A stretch of 64,000 nucleotides of DNA from an uncultured Flavobacteriia bacterium. Its GTDB lineage: Bacteria > Bacteroidota > Bacteroidia > Flavobacteriales_D > Crocinitomicaceae. The number at the start of each line of letters is the position of its first letter. Position 1 is the first letter of the stretch. A program made the position numbers and the translations under genes. The DNA is taken from NCBI GenBank assembly GCA_937975705.1, contig CALJTX010000012.1, forward strand, positions 71,833 to 135,832, read 5' to 3'. Below are positions 1 to 8,239 of this stretch, piece by piece. The notes beneath the pieces are model-generated. The model had not been told where the DNA came from. It did no database searches and worked only from the letters and a program-made list of their open reading frames with translations.

Positions 1-198
1 GCCTCTAGCAACGCAAGCATTGCCGGAATTGCAGAAAACTTGGCAGACAACCACGTGTACTACGGAGATGCCAATCGCGTCAACACCCTTCTTTCCAACT
101 ACTTAAAAGTCACCAGAGAAGACATCCTAAGAGTAGCCAATACCTACCTCACCCAAGATGCGCGCGTGATCCTCTATTACTTACCTAAAGAAAAATAA
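1..198 (+). CDS. M16 family zinc peptidase, C-terminal fragment (gene cut by window start)
   Basis: Open reading frame 1 runs from the first base to a TAA at 196-198. It encodes about 65 residues ending in LYYLPKEK. The pattern REDILRVANTYL...DARVILYYLPK is the usual end of M16 (pitrilysin/insulinase) peptidase subunits of Bacteroidota. The catalytic HxxEH part would lie upstream, outside the window. It sits 5 nt before a second M16 subunit, so the two very probably form one operon and one heterodimeric periplasmic or outer-membrane-associated protease. Family assignment rests on the context and on this short C-terminal pattern. Confidence 0.75.
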   Translation, partial: ASSNASIAGIAENLADNHVYYGDANRVNTLLSNYLKVTREDILRVANTYLTQDARVILYYLPKEK

Positions 199-203
199 GC
201 CTC

Positions 204-2285
204 ATGAAAAGTCTATATCTCCTCCTGATATTGATCCTGACCAACAGTGTTTTCGCACAGTTAGATCGATCGCAAAGACCAGCTGCGGCTGCGGCTAAAA
301 AAATAAATATTCCTGCTTCACAGGTTTTCACCACTTCCAATGGCATCACGGTTATCTTATCTGAAAACCACAAAATTCCAAAGGTGTCTATCGAACTGAG
401 TTTGGGCAATTCACCACGCCTAGAAGGCTCAAAAGCTGGCCTTGCAGACTTAACCGGTTCTTTACTCATGTCCGGCACCTCTACAAGATCCAAAGATCAG
501 CTCGACCGTGAAATCGACTTCATTGGCGCCGACCTCTCAGCGGGTTCTTCTAGCATGTATTTGAGCTGCCTCACCAAACACCTCGACAAAGGCCTCGGCC
601 TCATGACCGATGTGCTGTACAATGCCAGTTTCCCAGAAAGTGAAGTAGAGCGCATCCGCAAACAAAGTTTGTCTGGCTTGCAGTCTACCAAAGCAGATGC
701 TGGCGAAATGGCCAACAACGCCACACGCGCAGTCAACTTTCCAAATCACCCACTGGGCGAAATCATGACGGAAGCGACGCTTCAAAATATTTCTCGCGAA
801 GACCTCATCCAATACTACAAAACGACTTTCACCCCGCAAGGGAGTTATTTGGTTGTCGTTGGCGACATCACAAGAGCGCAAACGGAAGCTTTAGTTGCGC
901 GCTATTTTGCGAATTGGCAAGGTGGGCCGGCTTACCAAACTGAGCTAGGCAAAGGTCAATTTGACAGAGGTAACCGCGTTATTTTTGTCAAAAAACCAGG
1001 GGCTGTACAATCCGTTGTGTATGTCACCTTTCCAATTGATATCCGCGCTGGCCACAAAGATCAACTTGCCCTCAATGTCTTGAATGGCATTCTTGGAGGT
1101 GGCGGTTTTGGAACGCGCCTGATGCAAAATCTCCGCGAAGACAAAGCCTTTACTTATGGTTGTTATTCTTCGCTCAACATTACCGAAAACGGCTCTTGGA
1201 TGTCGGCTGGTGGCAACTTCAAAAATGCAGTAACCGACTCGGCCATTACAGAAATTCTCAAGGAATTTGCTGGCATCATAGAAGCGCAGGTAACCGACGA
1301 AGAACTCAGCCTCACCAAAAACAACATGGCCGGTGGTTTTGCACGTTCATTGGAGCGACCGCAGACAGTTGCACGTTTTGCTTTAAATACCATCAAGCAA
1401 AAATTGGCTCCCGACTACTACCAAAACTACCTTCAACAACTCGAAGCAATTAGCAAAGAAGATGTGTTGCGCGTTGCCCAACAATATTTTACGGCTAAAA
1501 ACTGCCACATTATCGTTGTCGGGAACGAAGAAATTTTGCCAAAGCTCTTGGCTTTTGATACCGACGGCAAAATCGAAAAACTAGATGCTTTTGGCGCGCC
1601 CATCAAAGAAACCAAAGAGGCAAACATCACCGCAGACCAACTCATTGCATCTTACGCCATGGCCCTCACCGGCACTACATCTAAAAAAGCTCTTCTTAAA
1701 AAAGTGAAAACGCTCAAATCTTACGAGCGCGTTTCAGAAATGAGCTCCGCACAAATTCCTTTTGCACTTACCTCTACGGACTATTTTTGGGAGGGCGGCA
1801 AAGAAGCCAGCAAGATGGAAATGCCAGGCATGGTGCTACAAAAATCTTATTTCAATGGCACATCGGGCTATACCTTCAGTATGCAGGGCGGACGTGAAGA
1901 CCTCACCGCTGAAGAAATTGCTGCCAAACATAAAGCGAGCGGATTCATTCCTGAGCTCAATTACCAAGCAAACGGCATGAGCTACACCCTCAAAGGCATT
2001 GAAAACATCGATGGCGTAGATTGCTATGTGCTTTACACCAATGACGGACTTGCCGAAAACTTCGATTATTTCTCTACAGAAACCTTCCTTAAATTGCGTT
2101 CCACCAACATCCGTAAAATGGGTGAAGAAACCGTAGAAACCACTACCAGCTACGCTGATTACAAAGAAGTAGATGGCTTCAAATTTGCCCATTCTTTCAG
2201 TATGAGTGTTGGCCAAATGACCTTAACAGGTGTCGTCAAGACCCTTACGGTGAATCCGAAGCTCGTTATTGCCGAAGACTTCTAA
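204..2285 (+). CDS. M16 family peptidase, non-catalytic partner subunit
   Basis: A 693-residue exported protein with an N-terminal signal peptide (cleavage after about residue 19, ...NSVFAQ). Two M16 domains span roughly residues 35-480. The first lacks the HxxEH zinc motif: at the expected place it reads SLGNSPRLEGSKAGLADL. The second keeps the glycine-rich R/Y segment GGGFGTRLMQNLREDKAFTYG that completes the active site of the partner. This is the usual split of two-subunit M16 proteases, so it is called the inactive subunit of the upstream gene. The last 200 residues are a separate beta-rich extension seen in Bacteroidota members. The ATG at 204 follows the upstream stop by 5 nt. A perfect hairpin terminator follows. 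Confidence 0.88.
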   Translation: MKSLYLLLILILTNSVFAQLDRSQRPAAAAAKKINIPASQVFTTSNGITVILSENHKIPKVSIELSLGNSPRLEGSKAGLADLTGSLLMSGTSTRSKDQLDREIDFIGADLSAGSSSMYLSCLTKHLDKGLGLMTDVLYNASFPESEVERIRKQSLSGLQSTKADAGEMANNATRAVNFPNHPLGEIMTEATLQNISREDLIQYYKTTFTPQGSYLVVVGDITRAQTEALVARYFANWQGGPAYQTELGKGQFDRGNRVIFVKKPGAVQSVVYVTFPIDIRAGHKDQLALNVLNGILGGGGFGTRLMQNLREDKAFTYGCYSSLNITENGSWMSAGGNFKNAVTDSAITEILKEFAGIIEAQVTDEELSLTKNNMAGGFARSLERPQTVARFALNTIKQKLAPDYYQNYLQQLEAISKEDVLRVAQQYFTAKNCHIIVVGNEEILPKLLAFDTDGKIEKLDAFGAPIKETKEANITADQLIASYAMALTGTTSKKALLKKVKTLKSYERVSEMSSAQIPFALTSTDYFWEGGKEASKMEMPGMVLQKSYFNGTSGYTFSMQGGREDLTAEEIAAKHKASGFIPELNYQANGMSYTLKGIENIDGVDCYVLYTNDGLAENFDYFSTETFLKLRSTNIRKMGEETVETTTSYADYKEVDGFKFAHSFSMSVGQMTLTGVVKTLTVNPKLVIAEDF

Positions 2286-2306
2286 AAAACACGATAATCT
2301 TCAACT

Positions 2307-2333
2307 AAAGCCACTTTCGAGTGGCTTTTTTTA
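2307..2333 (+). terminator. Rho-independent terminator after the M16 operon
   Basis: A perfect 9-bp stem (AAAGCCACT/AGTGGCTTT) closes a TTCG tetraloop and is followed directly by a T tract. It lies 21 nt after the stop codon of the M16 subunit and just before the next promoter. Confidence 0.9.
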
Positions 2334-2341
2334 TACTTTTA
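2334..2341 (+). promoter_or_regulatory. -7 box (TACTTTTA), 4 nt before the next ATG
   Basis: TACTTTTA matches the Bacteroidota -7 consensus TAnnTTTG at seven of eight positions. It ends 4 nt before the ATG at 2346, so transcription would start at or next to the start codon. No clear -33 TTTG is seen. Confidence 0.5.
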
Positions 2342-2345
2342 AATC

Positions 2346-3857
2346 ATGAAAATACTTTACTGTTTGATCATCTTGCTTTCATTTGGAGCTGTTGCACAAA
2401 ACACGCTTGTTTCTTCCGGGAATCTTTTTGAAGGCGAGCCATATTTGGCTGTGGACCCGCAAAACAGCAACCACTTAGTGGCGGCCTGGATGGGTTTTCA
2501 GCTCAATCAAAAGATTGTCATCAAAAGCGTGGTTTCCAACGACGGCGGCAGCACCTGGACTGCGCCCATTTGGCAAACACATCAGCAAACAGGAAATAGC
2601 AGTGCCGATGTTTCACTCGGTTTTGACTTCAGTGGGAATCTCTACATGGCTTACATTGATTACGACAATACGAATTTTACAAATGGCGCCGTAATTTGCA
2701 GAAGATCGACAGATGGCGGCTTGAGTTGGGGCGCAGCGGTTGTTGCCCGCTCAATCAGTTCTTGCCCTAACAAACTCTGTATAGACCGACCCTGGATTGC
2801 CGTAGACCCACTCACCGGAAGCATTGTTATCACCAGTACCAACGCCAACCAACCCGGAACCGTACAAGCGCCTTTTCATCCTTACATGGCGGTATCCTCA
2901 GATCAAGGCGCCAGTTTTAGTTTACAGGAGCTCGACAGCGCACCTTTTTTGGCAGGCAACGCCATTACCCAACCTATGCCCTCGCCTGCATTTGCCAACG
3001 ACGGCTTATTTATGGCAATTTATCCGAGTTACGACCCTGCACAGAGCATTTTACCGCGCGTTGTCGAAGTCAACAAGGCGGTTGTTTCGTCTTTTTACAA
3101 CTACCAAATTGCCTTTCAAGGCATCGGTTTTGGCACGCAAAACGATACGCTGAAACGCGGCGCCCATTTGGCGCTAGACCCAGGCAATTCTACACGCGCT
3201 TCATATGCCTTTCTCACCGATGTGTTTGGCGATCCGGACATCGCTTATATTGAAAAGAGCAACGGCGTTTGGAGTGCGCCTGCACGGATCAATCAAGATG
3301 TGCAAGGAAATGGCGTGATCCAAGATTTGGTTTGGTCGGATTACGACACCGACGGAGACTTAGCCGTTTGCTGGCGAGACCGCCGAAATGGCCTTGCTGG
3401 CACTTACCAGAGCCCAAGTCAAATTTTTTGCCGCATCCAAAGTAACCAGACGTGGGGCACTGAGTTTTTGATCAGTCCGTTGGTTGCGCACGATTCTATC
3501 CTGCTAGAAAACGGCAATGACTTTTTAAATGTACAATTCACAAATAATCAGCTCTACACCATTTGGGGCGATGTCCGTGAGGGTACCTTGAAAATCTTTT
3601 TGAATCATTTTGACCAATTGAGCAATTCGAGCAGCACAAATAGCATCCCTACTTTTGATCCTATTTTCCCGAATCCAAGTAAAGGAATGTTCAACATTCC
3701 TCAAGAACTAATGGGTTTACCTTTTATTCTTCAGACGACGGATGGTCATATCCTGAAAAAAGGTACACTGCTCAATGATGTGGACCTTTCACAATATGGC
3801 GCAGGCACTTATTTTTTAAAGGTTGGACAATATACATTTCCACTCGTAAAAAATTAG
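2346..3857 (+). CDS. Secreted sialidase-fold (BNR/Asp-box) protein with T9SS type A sorting domain
   Basis: A 503-residue protein with a short signal peptide (MKILYCLIILLSFGAVAQ). The body (about 20-420) carries Asp-box-like turns such as SNDGGSTWT, STDGGLSWG and SSDQGASF, as in the six-bladed sialidase/BNR propeller fold. The C-terminal 75 residues (PIFPNPSKGMFNIP ... GAGTYFLKVG) are a T9SS type A sorting domain, so the protein is probably exported across the outer membrane and attached to the surface or released. Sialidase catalytic residues (Arg triad, Tyr/Glu pair) could not be placed, so enzymatic activity is not claimed. It is transcribed alone, between a terminator and the dnaX promoter. 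Confidence 0.8.
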   Translation: MKILYCLIILLSFGAVAQNTLVSSGNLFEGEPYLAVDPQNSNHLVAAWMGFQLNQKIVIKSVVSNDGGSTWTAPIWQTHQQTGNSSADVSLGFDFSGNLYMAYIDYDNTNFTNGAVICRRSTDGGLSWGAAVVARSISSCPNKLCIDRPWIAVDPLTGSIVITSTNANQPGTVQAPFHPYMAVSSDQGASFSLQELDSAPFLAGNAITQPMPSPAFANDGLFMAIYPSYDPAQSILPRVVEVNKAVVSSFYNYQIAFQGIGFGTQNDTLKRGAHLALDPGNSTRASYAFLTDVFGDPDIAYIEKSNGVWSAPARINQDVQGNGVIQDLVWSDYDTDGDLAVCWRDRRNGLAGTYQSPSQIFCRIQSNQTWGTEFLISPLVAHDSILLENGNDFLNVQFTNNQLYTIWGDVREGTLKIFLNHFDQLSNSSSTNSIPTFDPIFPNPSKGMFNIPQELMGLPFILQTTDGHILKKGTLLNDVDLSQYGAGTYFLKVGQYTFPLVKN

Positions 3858-3901
3858 GCTATCTGTTGATATCTTCGCGGTGTATTTTTAAAAATAAGCG
3901 G

Positions 3902-3909
3902 TATCTTTG
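3902..3909 (+). promoter_or_regulatory. dnaX -7 box (TATCTTTG), 4 nt before ATG
   Basis: A perfect TAnnTTTG box ends 4 nt before the dnaX ATG at 3914. The predicted start of transcription therefore falls at the start codon, suggesting a leaderless mRNA. A convincing -33 element is not visible. Confidence 0.6.
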
Positions 3910-3913
3910 AAAC

Positions 3914-5029
3914 ATGAGTGAATTTATCGTTTCGGCTCGCAAATACCGCCCACAAACCTTTGATACGGTTGTGGGTCAGCAGTCTATTACCAATACACTC
4001 AAAAACGCGATCAAAAACGAGCACCTTGCCCAAGCATTTTTATTTTGCGGATCAAGGGGTGTGGGCAAAACCACAACCGCGCGTATTTTAGCCAAAACCA
4101 TCAACTGCTTCAATCCTACCTCAGCCATTGAAGCCTGTGACCAATGCGATTCCTGCCTGTCTTTTCACACCGGCAACTCACTCAACATTTATGAGCTAGA
4201 TGCCGCTTCCAACAACTCCGTTGACGACATCCGCAACCTCATTGATCAAGTGCGCATTGCTCCACAACTCGGTAGCCACAAAGTGTACATCATCGATGAG
4301 GTCCACATGCTTTCGGCAAACGCTTTCAATGCCTTTCTCAAGACCTTAGAAGAGCCGCCCAAACATGCCATTTTCATCTTGGCAACCACCGAGAAGCATA
4401 AAATCATCCCGACCATTCTTTCAAGATGTCAAATCTTCGACTTCCAAAGAATCCGCGTCAAAGACATCGCCGATCATCTCGGCACTATTGCCACCAAAGA
4501 AGGCGTTTCTGCCGACCCTGAAGCCCTACACCAAATTGCCTTAAAAGCCGATGGTGCCCTGCGCGACGCGCTCTCCATTTTTGACCAATTGGTTACCTTT
4601 GCGGGCAACACACTCACTTACAAAGACGTTCTAGAGAACCTACACATCCTCGACTACGAATACTATTTCAAAGTAATCGAAGCTACCGAGAAAGAAGATA
4701 TTCCATCTGCGCTGCTCATTCTCAACGACATCTATGAGAAAGGCTTTGATGGCCATCAATTTGTCATTGGCTTGGCCGAGCACCTGCGCAATATCTTGGT
4801 GTGTAAAGACCCACGAACCGCAAGTTTGCTAGAAGCGCCAGACACCGTTAAGCAACGATTTATTCAACAAGCCAACGACATCGACGCACAGCGCTTGTTG
4901 CGCGGCCTTCAAGTACTCTCCAAAACAGACGTCGAGTACAAAGCCTCCAAAAACCAACGCTTGCTCATTGAGGTAGCCCTCATGCAGCTCTGCTCTCTCA
5001 AGCAAGAGCAAGAAAAAAAAAAGGCCTAA
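3914..5029 (+). CDS. dnaX: DNA polymerase III gamma subunit (zero-frame product of dnaX)
   Basis: The clamp-loader ATPase of the replicase. The 371-residue zero-frame product contains the AAA+ module: Walker A GSRGVGKTT near residue 50, a four-cysteine zinc site between about 70 and 85 (CFNPT...CDQCDSC), Walker B IIDEVHML near 125, and the sensor region ILATTEKHKIIPTILSRC. Domain III runs to about residue 360 (LIEVALMQLCSLKQ). Translation then reaches a 10-A tract and stops at TAA 5027-5029. This is the gamma-length product. A -1 shift on the A tract would continue into the tau-specific region ending at 5643, giving 576 residues. The arrangement is the reverse of Escherichia coli, where the zero frame makes tau. 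A homopolymer sequencing error is the main alternative. First gene of an operon with menE, a J-domain protein and nth. Confidence 0.93.
   Translation: MSEFIVSARKYRPQTFDTVVGQQSITNTLKNAIKNEHLAQAFLFCGSRGVGKTTTARILAKTINCFNPTSAIEACDQCDSCLSFHTGNSLNIYELDAASNNSVDDIRNLIDQVRIAPQLGSHKVYIIDEVHMLSANAFNAFLKTLEEPPKHAIFILATTEKHKIIPTILSRCQIFDFQRIRVKDIADHLGTIATKEGVSADPEALHQIALKADGALRDALSIFDQLVTFAGNTLTYKDVLENLHILDYEYYFKVIEATEKEDIPSALLILNDIYEKGFDGHQFVIGLAEHLRNILVCKDPRTASLLEAPDTVKQRFIQQANDIDAQRLLRGLQVLSKTDVEYKASKNQRLLIEVALMQLCSLKQEQEKKKA
5013..5023 (+). promoter_or_regulatory. dnaX slippery site: 10-A tract with in-frame A AAA AAG heptamer
   Basis: Ten consecutive A residues (5013-5022) followed by G. In the zero frame the codons read GAA AAA AAA AAG GCC TAA, so positions 5017-5023 are the canonical -1 heptamer A AAA AAG in the right phase, the same heptamer used in E. 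coli dnaX. The zero-frame stop is one codon downstream. A run this long also fits transcriptional slippage, as described for Thermus thermophilus dnaX. No strong downstream hairpin was found by eye. Confidence 0.7.
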
Positions 5030-5643
5030 CTGAGCGCATCGACATCCTGCCGTCGCCCAAACAATCTCTGCGCAAATCCAATTCAAGCAAACCTGCTGCG
5101 CAACAAGAAGCAGCCACTACAAGCGCAGCTCCAACCTTGCCAGTAAAAGAACCGGCCGTCCAATTGAGCAAGCCGCAAGGACAGGTCAAGGCAAATATCA
5201 TCTCTATTCGAGAGACCCTTGAAAAAGACAAAGCCAATAACCAACAGGTGCGTCAAGAAGACCTTCCCCGAGAAGGCTTTCACCTCGATCATGTCAAAAT
5301 GTATTGGAAACAGTTCGCCTTTCAAGTCAAGGAAGACGGAATGGAAACCTTCTACAATGCACTCATCAAGCGCGATCCCGTGTTAAAAGGTGAAGAAGTT
5401 CTGGAACTCACCGTAGACAACCTCGTACAGCAAAACTACATCCAGACCCACTTGCTGACTTTCAAAGAATTCATGCGCAAGCAACTCAATAATTTTTACT
5501 TGGATATTGTTTTGGTACAGGCGGCCCCCGATGAAGAAGAAGTGAAATTCTTAACCGGCAAGGATAAATTTGCAGCGTTGGCGCGCAAAAACCCCAACCT
5601 CCACACCCTCAAGAACCGCTTCAATCTCGATATAGACTACTGA
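5020..5643 (+). CDS. dnaX: DNA polymerase III tau-specific C-terminal region (reached by -1 frameshift from dnaX)
   Basis: The -1 frame is open from the A tract to a TGA at 5641-5643, about 205 residues. It begins with a Lys/Ser/Ala/Pro/Gln-rich linker (about 60 residues) and then a folded region (DHVKMYWKQFAFQVKEDGME ... NPNLHTLKNRFNLDIDY) that resembles the C-terminal part of Bacteroidota tau subunits. There is no ATG in this frame before 5299, inside the folded region, and no promoter, so it is unlikely to be an independent gene. In tau this part binds the polymerase alpha subunit and the helicase. The stop overlaps the menE start by one base (TGATG). Confidence 0.8.
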   Translation, partial: KGLTERIDILPSPKQSLRKSNSSKPAAQQEAATTSAAPTLPVKEPAVQLSKPQGQVKANIISIRETLEKDKANNQQVRQEDLPREGFHLDHVKMYWKQFAFQVKEDGMETFYNALIKRDPVLKGEEVLELTVDNLVQQNYIQTHLLTFKEFMRKQLNNFYLDIVLVQAAPDEEEVKFLTGKDKFAALARKNPNLHTLKNRFNLDIDY

Positions 5644-6656
5644 TGCACGCCAAGTGGTTTTTCTCAGACAAAGACGAAGCGCTCACCCAAAATGCACTGC
5701 GCTTTTTAGAAAATTGGAACACCAATTCTGCTTTTCAGATCAAAAGTTCGGGCACAACAGGCCTGCCGCAGTTTCATACCTTCAACAAAACACAACTCAC
5801 GCATTCAGCACAAGCCAGCATTGCTGCGTTGGGGCTAAATAAAGACACGCGTGCACTCCTTTGCCTTCCTCTTTCTAGTGTGGGAGGCCTCATGCTATTG
5901 ACGCGTTCGTTGGTTGGTGATTTTGAGTTGCAAATCCAATTGCCTAGCGCCAGACCCTTGCAAAACGTGCGTCAACCTATCGATTTTATTGCATTGGTTC
6001 CCACACAATTGCAGCAGAGTCTTGCACACGACCTCGATCAACTCAAGCAAATTGATCAAATTTTAGTGGGTGGTGGCCAAATGAGTCCCGAACTAATTGC
6101 CGCTTGCCATAGTGCCCAACTTCAGGTATGGCACAGCTACGGCATGACCGAAACACTTTCGCATGTTGCCTTGCGCAAAGTAAGCCCTCTTGAAGAACCA
6201 TTTTTCAAGGCCTTGCCGGGCGTACAATTTTCGAGCACAAACGACTGTTTGGTGATTCATTATCCGCAATTGCAACAAGCACCTATCGTGACCAAAGATT
6301 TAGTTGAACTCCATGACTCCAACTCCTTTACCTGGCTAGGGCGTGCAGATAACGCCATCAATACAGGAGGTTTTAAGGTGCTACCGGAAATTTTAGAACA
6401 ACAACTCGAAAAGTATATGCGTCCCGCTTTTTTCATCAGTGCCTTACCAGATGAAAAGTGGGGGCAAATCGTTACAATTGTACTTGAAGGAAGTGAGGCG
6501 CCCGTTTTTCCCGACTTTCAACAATTAGGCTTCAAACCTGCTGAGATTCCTAAAAAATATGCTTTGGTGCCGCATTTTGAGCGCACTGAAACACAAAAAA
6601 TCAAGCGCACAGAAATACTACAAACGCTCACACATGCAGACTGGAGACCCTTATAA
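5643..6656 (+). CDS. menE: o-Succinylbenzoate-CoA ligase-like AMP-forming enzyme (MenE)
   Basis: An adenylate-forming enzyme that attaches CoA to o-succinylbenzoate in menaquinone synthesis. The 337-residue protein is much shorter than the usual 450-480 because the N-terminal subdomain is reduced, as in other Bacteroidota MenE-like proteins. Visible motifs are the P-loop-like SSGTTGLPQFH near residue 35, the A5 motif HSYGMTETLSH near 165, the hinge GRADNAINTGGFKV near 235, and the C-terminal lysine motif ETQKIKRTEIL near 320. The start overlaps the dnaX stop (TGATG) and the end overlaps the next gene by 23 nt. Substrate is inferred from family length and lineage; no other men gene is in the window. 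Confidence 0.82.
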   Translation: MHAKWFFSDKDEALTQNALRFLENWNTNSAFQIKSSGTTGLPQFHTFNKTQLTHSAQASIAALGLNKDTRALLCLPLSSVGGLMLLTRSLVGDFELQIQLPSARPLQNVRQPIDFIALVPTQLQQSLAHDLDQLKQIDQILVGGGQMSPELIAACHSAQLQVWHSYGMTETLSHVALRKVSPLEEPFFKALPGVQFSSTNDCLVIHYPQLQQAPIVTKDLVELHDSNSFTWLGRADNAINTGGFKVLPEILEQQLEKYMRPAFFISALPDEKWGQIVTIVLEGSEAPVFPDFQQLGFKPAEIPKKYALVPHFERTETQKIKRTEILQTLTHADWRPL

Positions 6657-7500
6657 AACGCTCGGCTTAAAGGCAGGTGCAAGTGCGGACGAAATCCGAC
6701 ACGCTTATCGCAAGTTGGTCAAAAAATACCATCCAGACCGCAATCCTGCGCCGTCAGCAGCCGCACAATTTATAGCGATCCAAAATGCCTACGAGCAACT
6801 GACCAGTGGCCAAACAACAGCCGACCCCAGTGCCGTAGAGCAAAAATACAAGGAGCGGCAAGCACAATACGACCAAGACCTCGAAGCCTACAAACAACAA
6901 CGCGCAGCTACACGAGAAAAATTACGGCAACAAAAAGAAAGAGAAGAAGCCTACAAAATAGCCTATTTGCAGCAGTTGAAAAGCGGAAAAATCGGGTTGT
7001 GGCATCGGGCTGTCGCCGGATTTGGCGCTTTGTTATTTCTTGTACTCTGGATCGATTTTTTCTTACCTGCGCAACAGCAAGCGATCAGCGCTCAGGCATA
7101 TGGAATTCACACCTACAGCAGTGTTGACGGTCATTTGGTGCAGTTGTTCAAAAGTGCAGACGGGCGCGCATTTTGGGTAGCTGATTACATCAGTCAAAAC
7201 CTTCCTAAGGCGCAAAAATTGCACAGCATAGAAACACCATGGTTGCATCAAGTCAAGGCACTTACTTTTCACGAAGGGCTTTACGAACATGTTGTACCGA
7301 TTCATTTTAGTTTTTATTGGGCCCAAATTTGGATCAGTTTGCTTTTACTCATTCCACTTCTTTCTTGGTATTTTGCGAGCGCAGACATTATTTTTGTGGC
7401 CGGATCCTTTGTTTCGAGGTATGCTATTGCTGCATTTATGCTGTGGTTTTTACTTTCAGAAAATCGTTTTATTCACTTACTAAGTTTGGGTCAGTTATGA
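6634..7500 (+). CDS. J-domain protein with C-terminal membrane segments
   Basis: 288 residues. Residues 1-65 form a J domain (DPYKTLGLKAGASADEIRHA, then KKYHPDRNP with the essential HPD motif). A Lys/Glu/Gln-rich helical stretch follows (about 65-120), then a membrane segment near 128-150 (AVAGFGALLFLVLWIDFFL), an extracytoplasmic loop of about 70 residues, and two or three further hydrophobic segments to the end. It lacks the Gly/Phe and zinc-finger regions of DnaJ, so it is a type III (class C) membrane J protein that would recruit DnaK to the membrane. The ATG at 6634 is chosen because the J domain starts right after it. It overlaps menE by 23 nt and nth by 4 nt. Confidence 0.82.
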   Translation: MQTGDPYKTLGLKAGASADEIRHAYRKLVKKYHPDRNPAPSAAAQFIAIQNAYEQLTSGQTTADPSAVEQKYKERQAQYDQDLEAYKQQRAATREKLRQQKEREEAYKIAYLQQLKSGKIGLWHRAVAGFGALLFLVLWIDFFLPAQQQAISAQAYGIHTYSSVDGHLVQLFKSADGRAFWVADYISQNLPKAQKLHSIETPWLHQVKALTFHEGLYEHVVPIHFSFYWAQIWISLLLLIPLLSWYFASADIIFVAGSFVSRYAIAAFMLWFLLSENRFIHLLSLGQL

Positions 7501-8144
7501 GTACTAAAAAAGAAAAAGCACAATATATCATCGAGACACTCGAAGCGCTTTATCCCGAGACGCCCATTCCGCTCGACCACAAAGACCCCTACACCCTACT
7601 TATAGCTGTTTTGCTCTCAGCGCAATGTACAGACGCACGCGTCAATACCGTAACCCCAAGTTTATTTGCGCTCGCCGACAATCCGTTTGACATGGCGCTA
7701 CAACCCGTAGAAAAAATTCAGCAAATTATTCGGCCCTGTGGTTTATCCCCGAAAAAAGCCGCCGCAATTGCTACCTTATCAAAAATTTTAGTTGACCAAT
7801 ATGCTGGCGAAGTTCCGCAAAGCTATGAAGCATTAGAGGCCCTGCCTGGCGTCGGACACAAAACCGCTTCGGTTGTGATGTCTCAGGCTTTTGGATTTCC
7901 TGCCTTCCCGGTAGATACGCACATCCATCGCTTGCTCACGCGCTGGGGGATGACGAGCGGGAAAAATGTAGAACAAACCGAGCGCGATGCAAAAAAATGG
8001 TTCCCGGAAGCCACCTGGAACAAACTACATTTGCAAATTATTTTTTATGGGAGAGCATACTCCCCGGCACGTTCTCCAAAACTGGAAAAAGATTTCATTA
8101 CCAAGCAAATTGGAACCGCCAAAGCCCTCAAAGAACTTTGTTGA
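7497..8144 (+). CDS. nth: Endonuclease III-family DNA glycosylase/AP lyase, without the iron-sulfur cysteines
   Basis: A 215-residue base-excision repair glycosylase for oxidised pyrimidines. The helix-hairpin-helix reads LPGVGHKTASVV with the catalytic Lys, and the catalytic Asp lies in FPVDTHIHRL. Where E. coli Nth has a C-x6-C-x2-C-x5-C [4Fe-4S] loop, this protein reads FYGRAYSPARSPKLEKDF and has no cysteines until the last residue. The cluster is therefore absent. From memory, several Bacteroidota homologues share the YSPAR form. The start ATG overlaps the upstream TGA (ATGA), and this start removes a non-homologous 60-residue N-terminal stretch. Confidence 0.88.
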   Translation: MSTKKEKAQYIIETLEALYPETPIPLDHKDPYTLLIAVLLSAQCTDARVNTVTPSLFALADNPFDMALQPVEKIQQIIRPCGLSPKKAAAIATLSKILVDQYAGEVPQSYEALEALPGVGHKTASVVMSQAFGFPAFPVDTHIHRLLTRWGMTSGKNVEQTERDAKKWFPEATWNKLHLQIIFYGRAYSPARSPKLEKDFITKQIGTAKALKELC

Positions 8145-8202
8145 TTTCAACAATTGTTCATAACCAACCTTTACAACTTTTTTATAACTAAGCACGTGAA
8201 GA

Positions 8203-8235
8203 TTTTCGCTTTGAAGTAGCCTTTAGCTATATTTG
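8203..8235 (+). promoter_or_regulatory. dnaB promoter, -7 box TATATTTG at 8228-8235
   Basis: A perfect TAnnTTTG box ends 4 nt before the dnaB ATG at 8240. A TTTT at 8203-8206 lies 21 nt upstream and could serve as a weak -33 element; a TTTG at 8210-8213 is too close (14 nt). Transcription is predicted to begin at or beside the ATG. Confidence 0.6.
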
Positions 8236-8239
8236 TTCA

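Noticed and set aside
5137..5643. Separate gene for the tau C-terminus starting at TTG 5137
   Set aside because: The frame is open back to the dnaX A tract, there is no promoter or ATG, and the product only makes sense as the tau extension.
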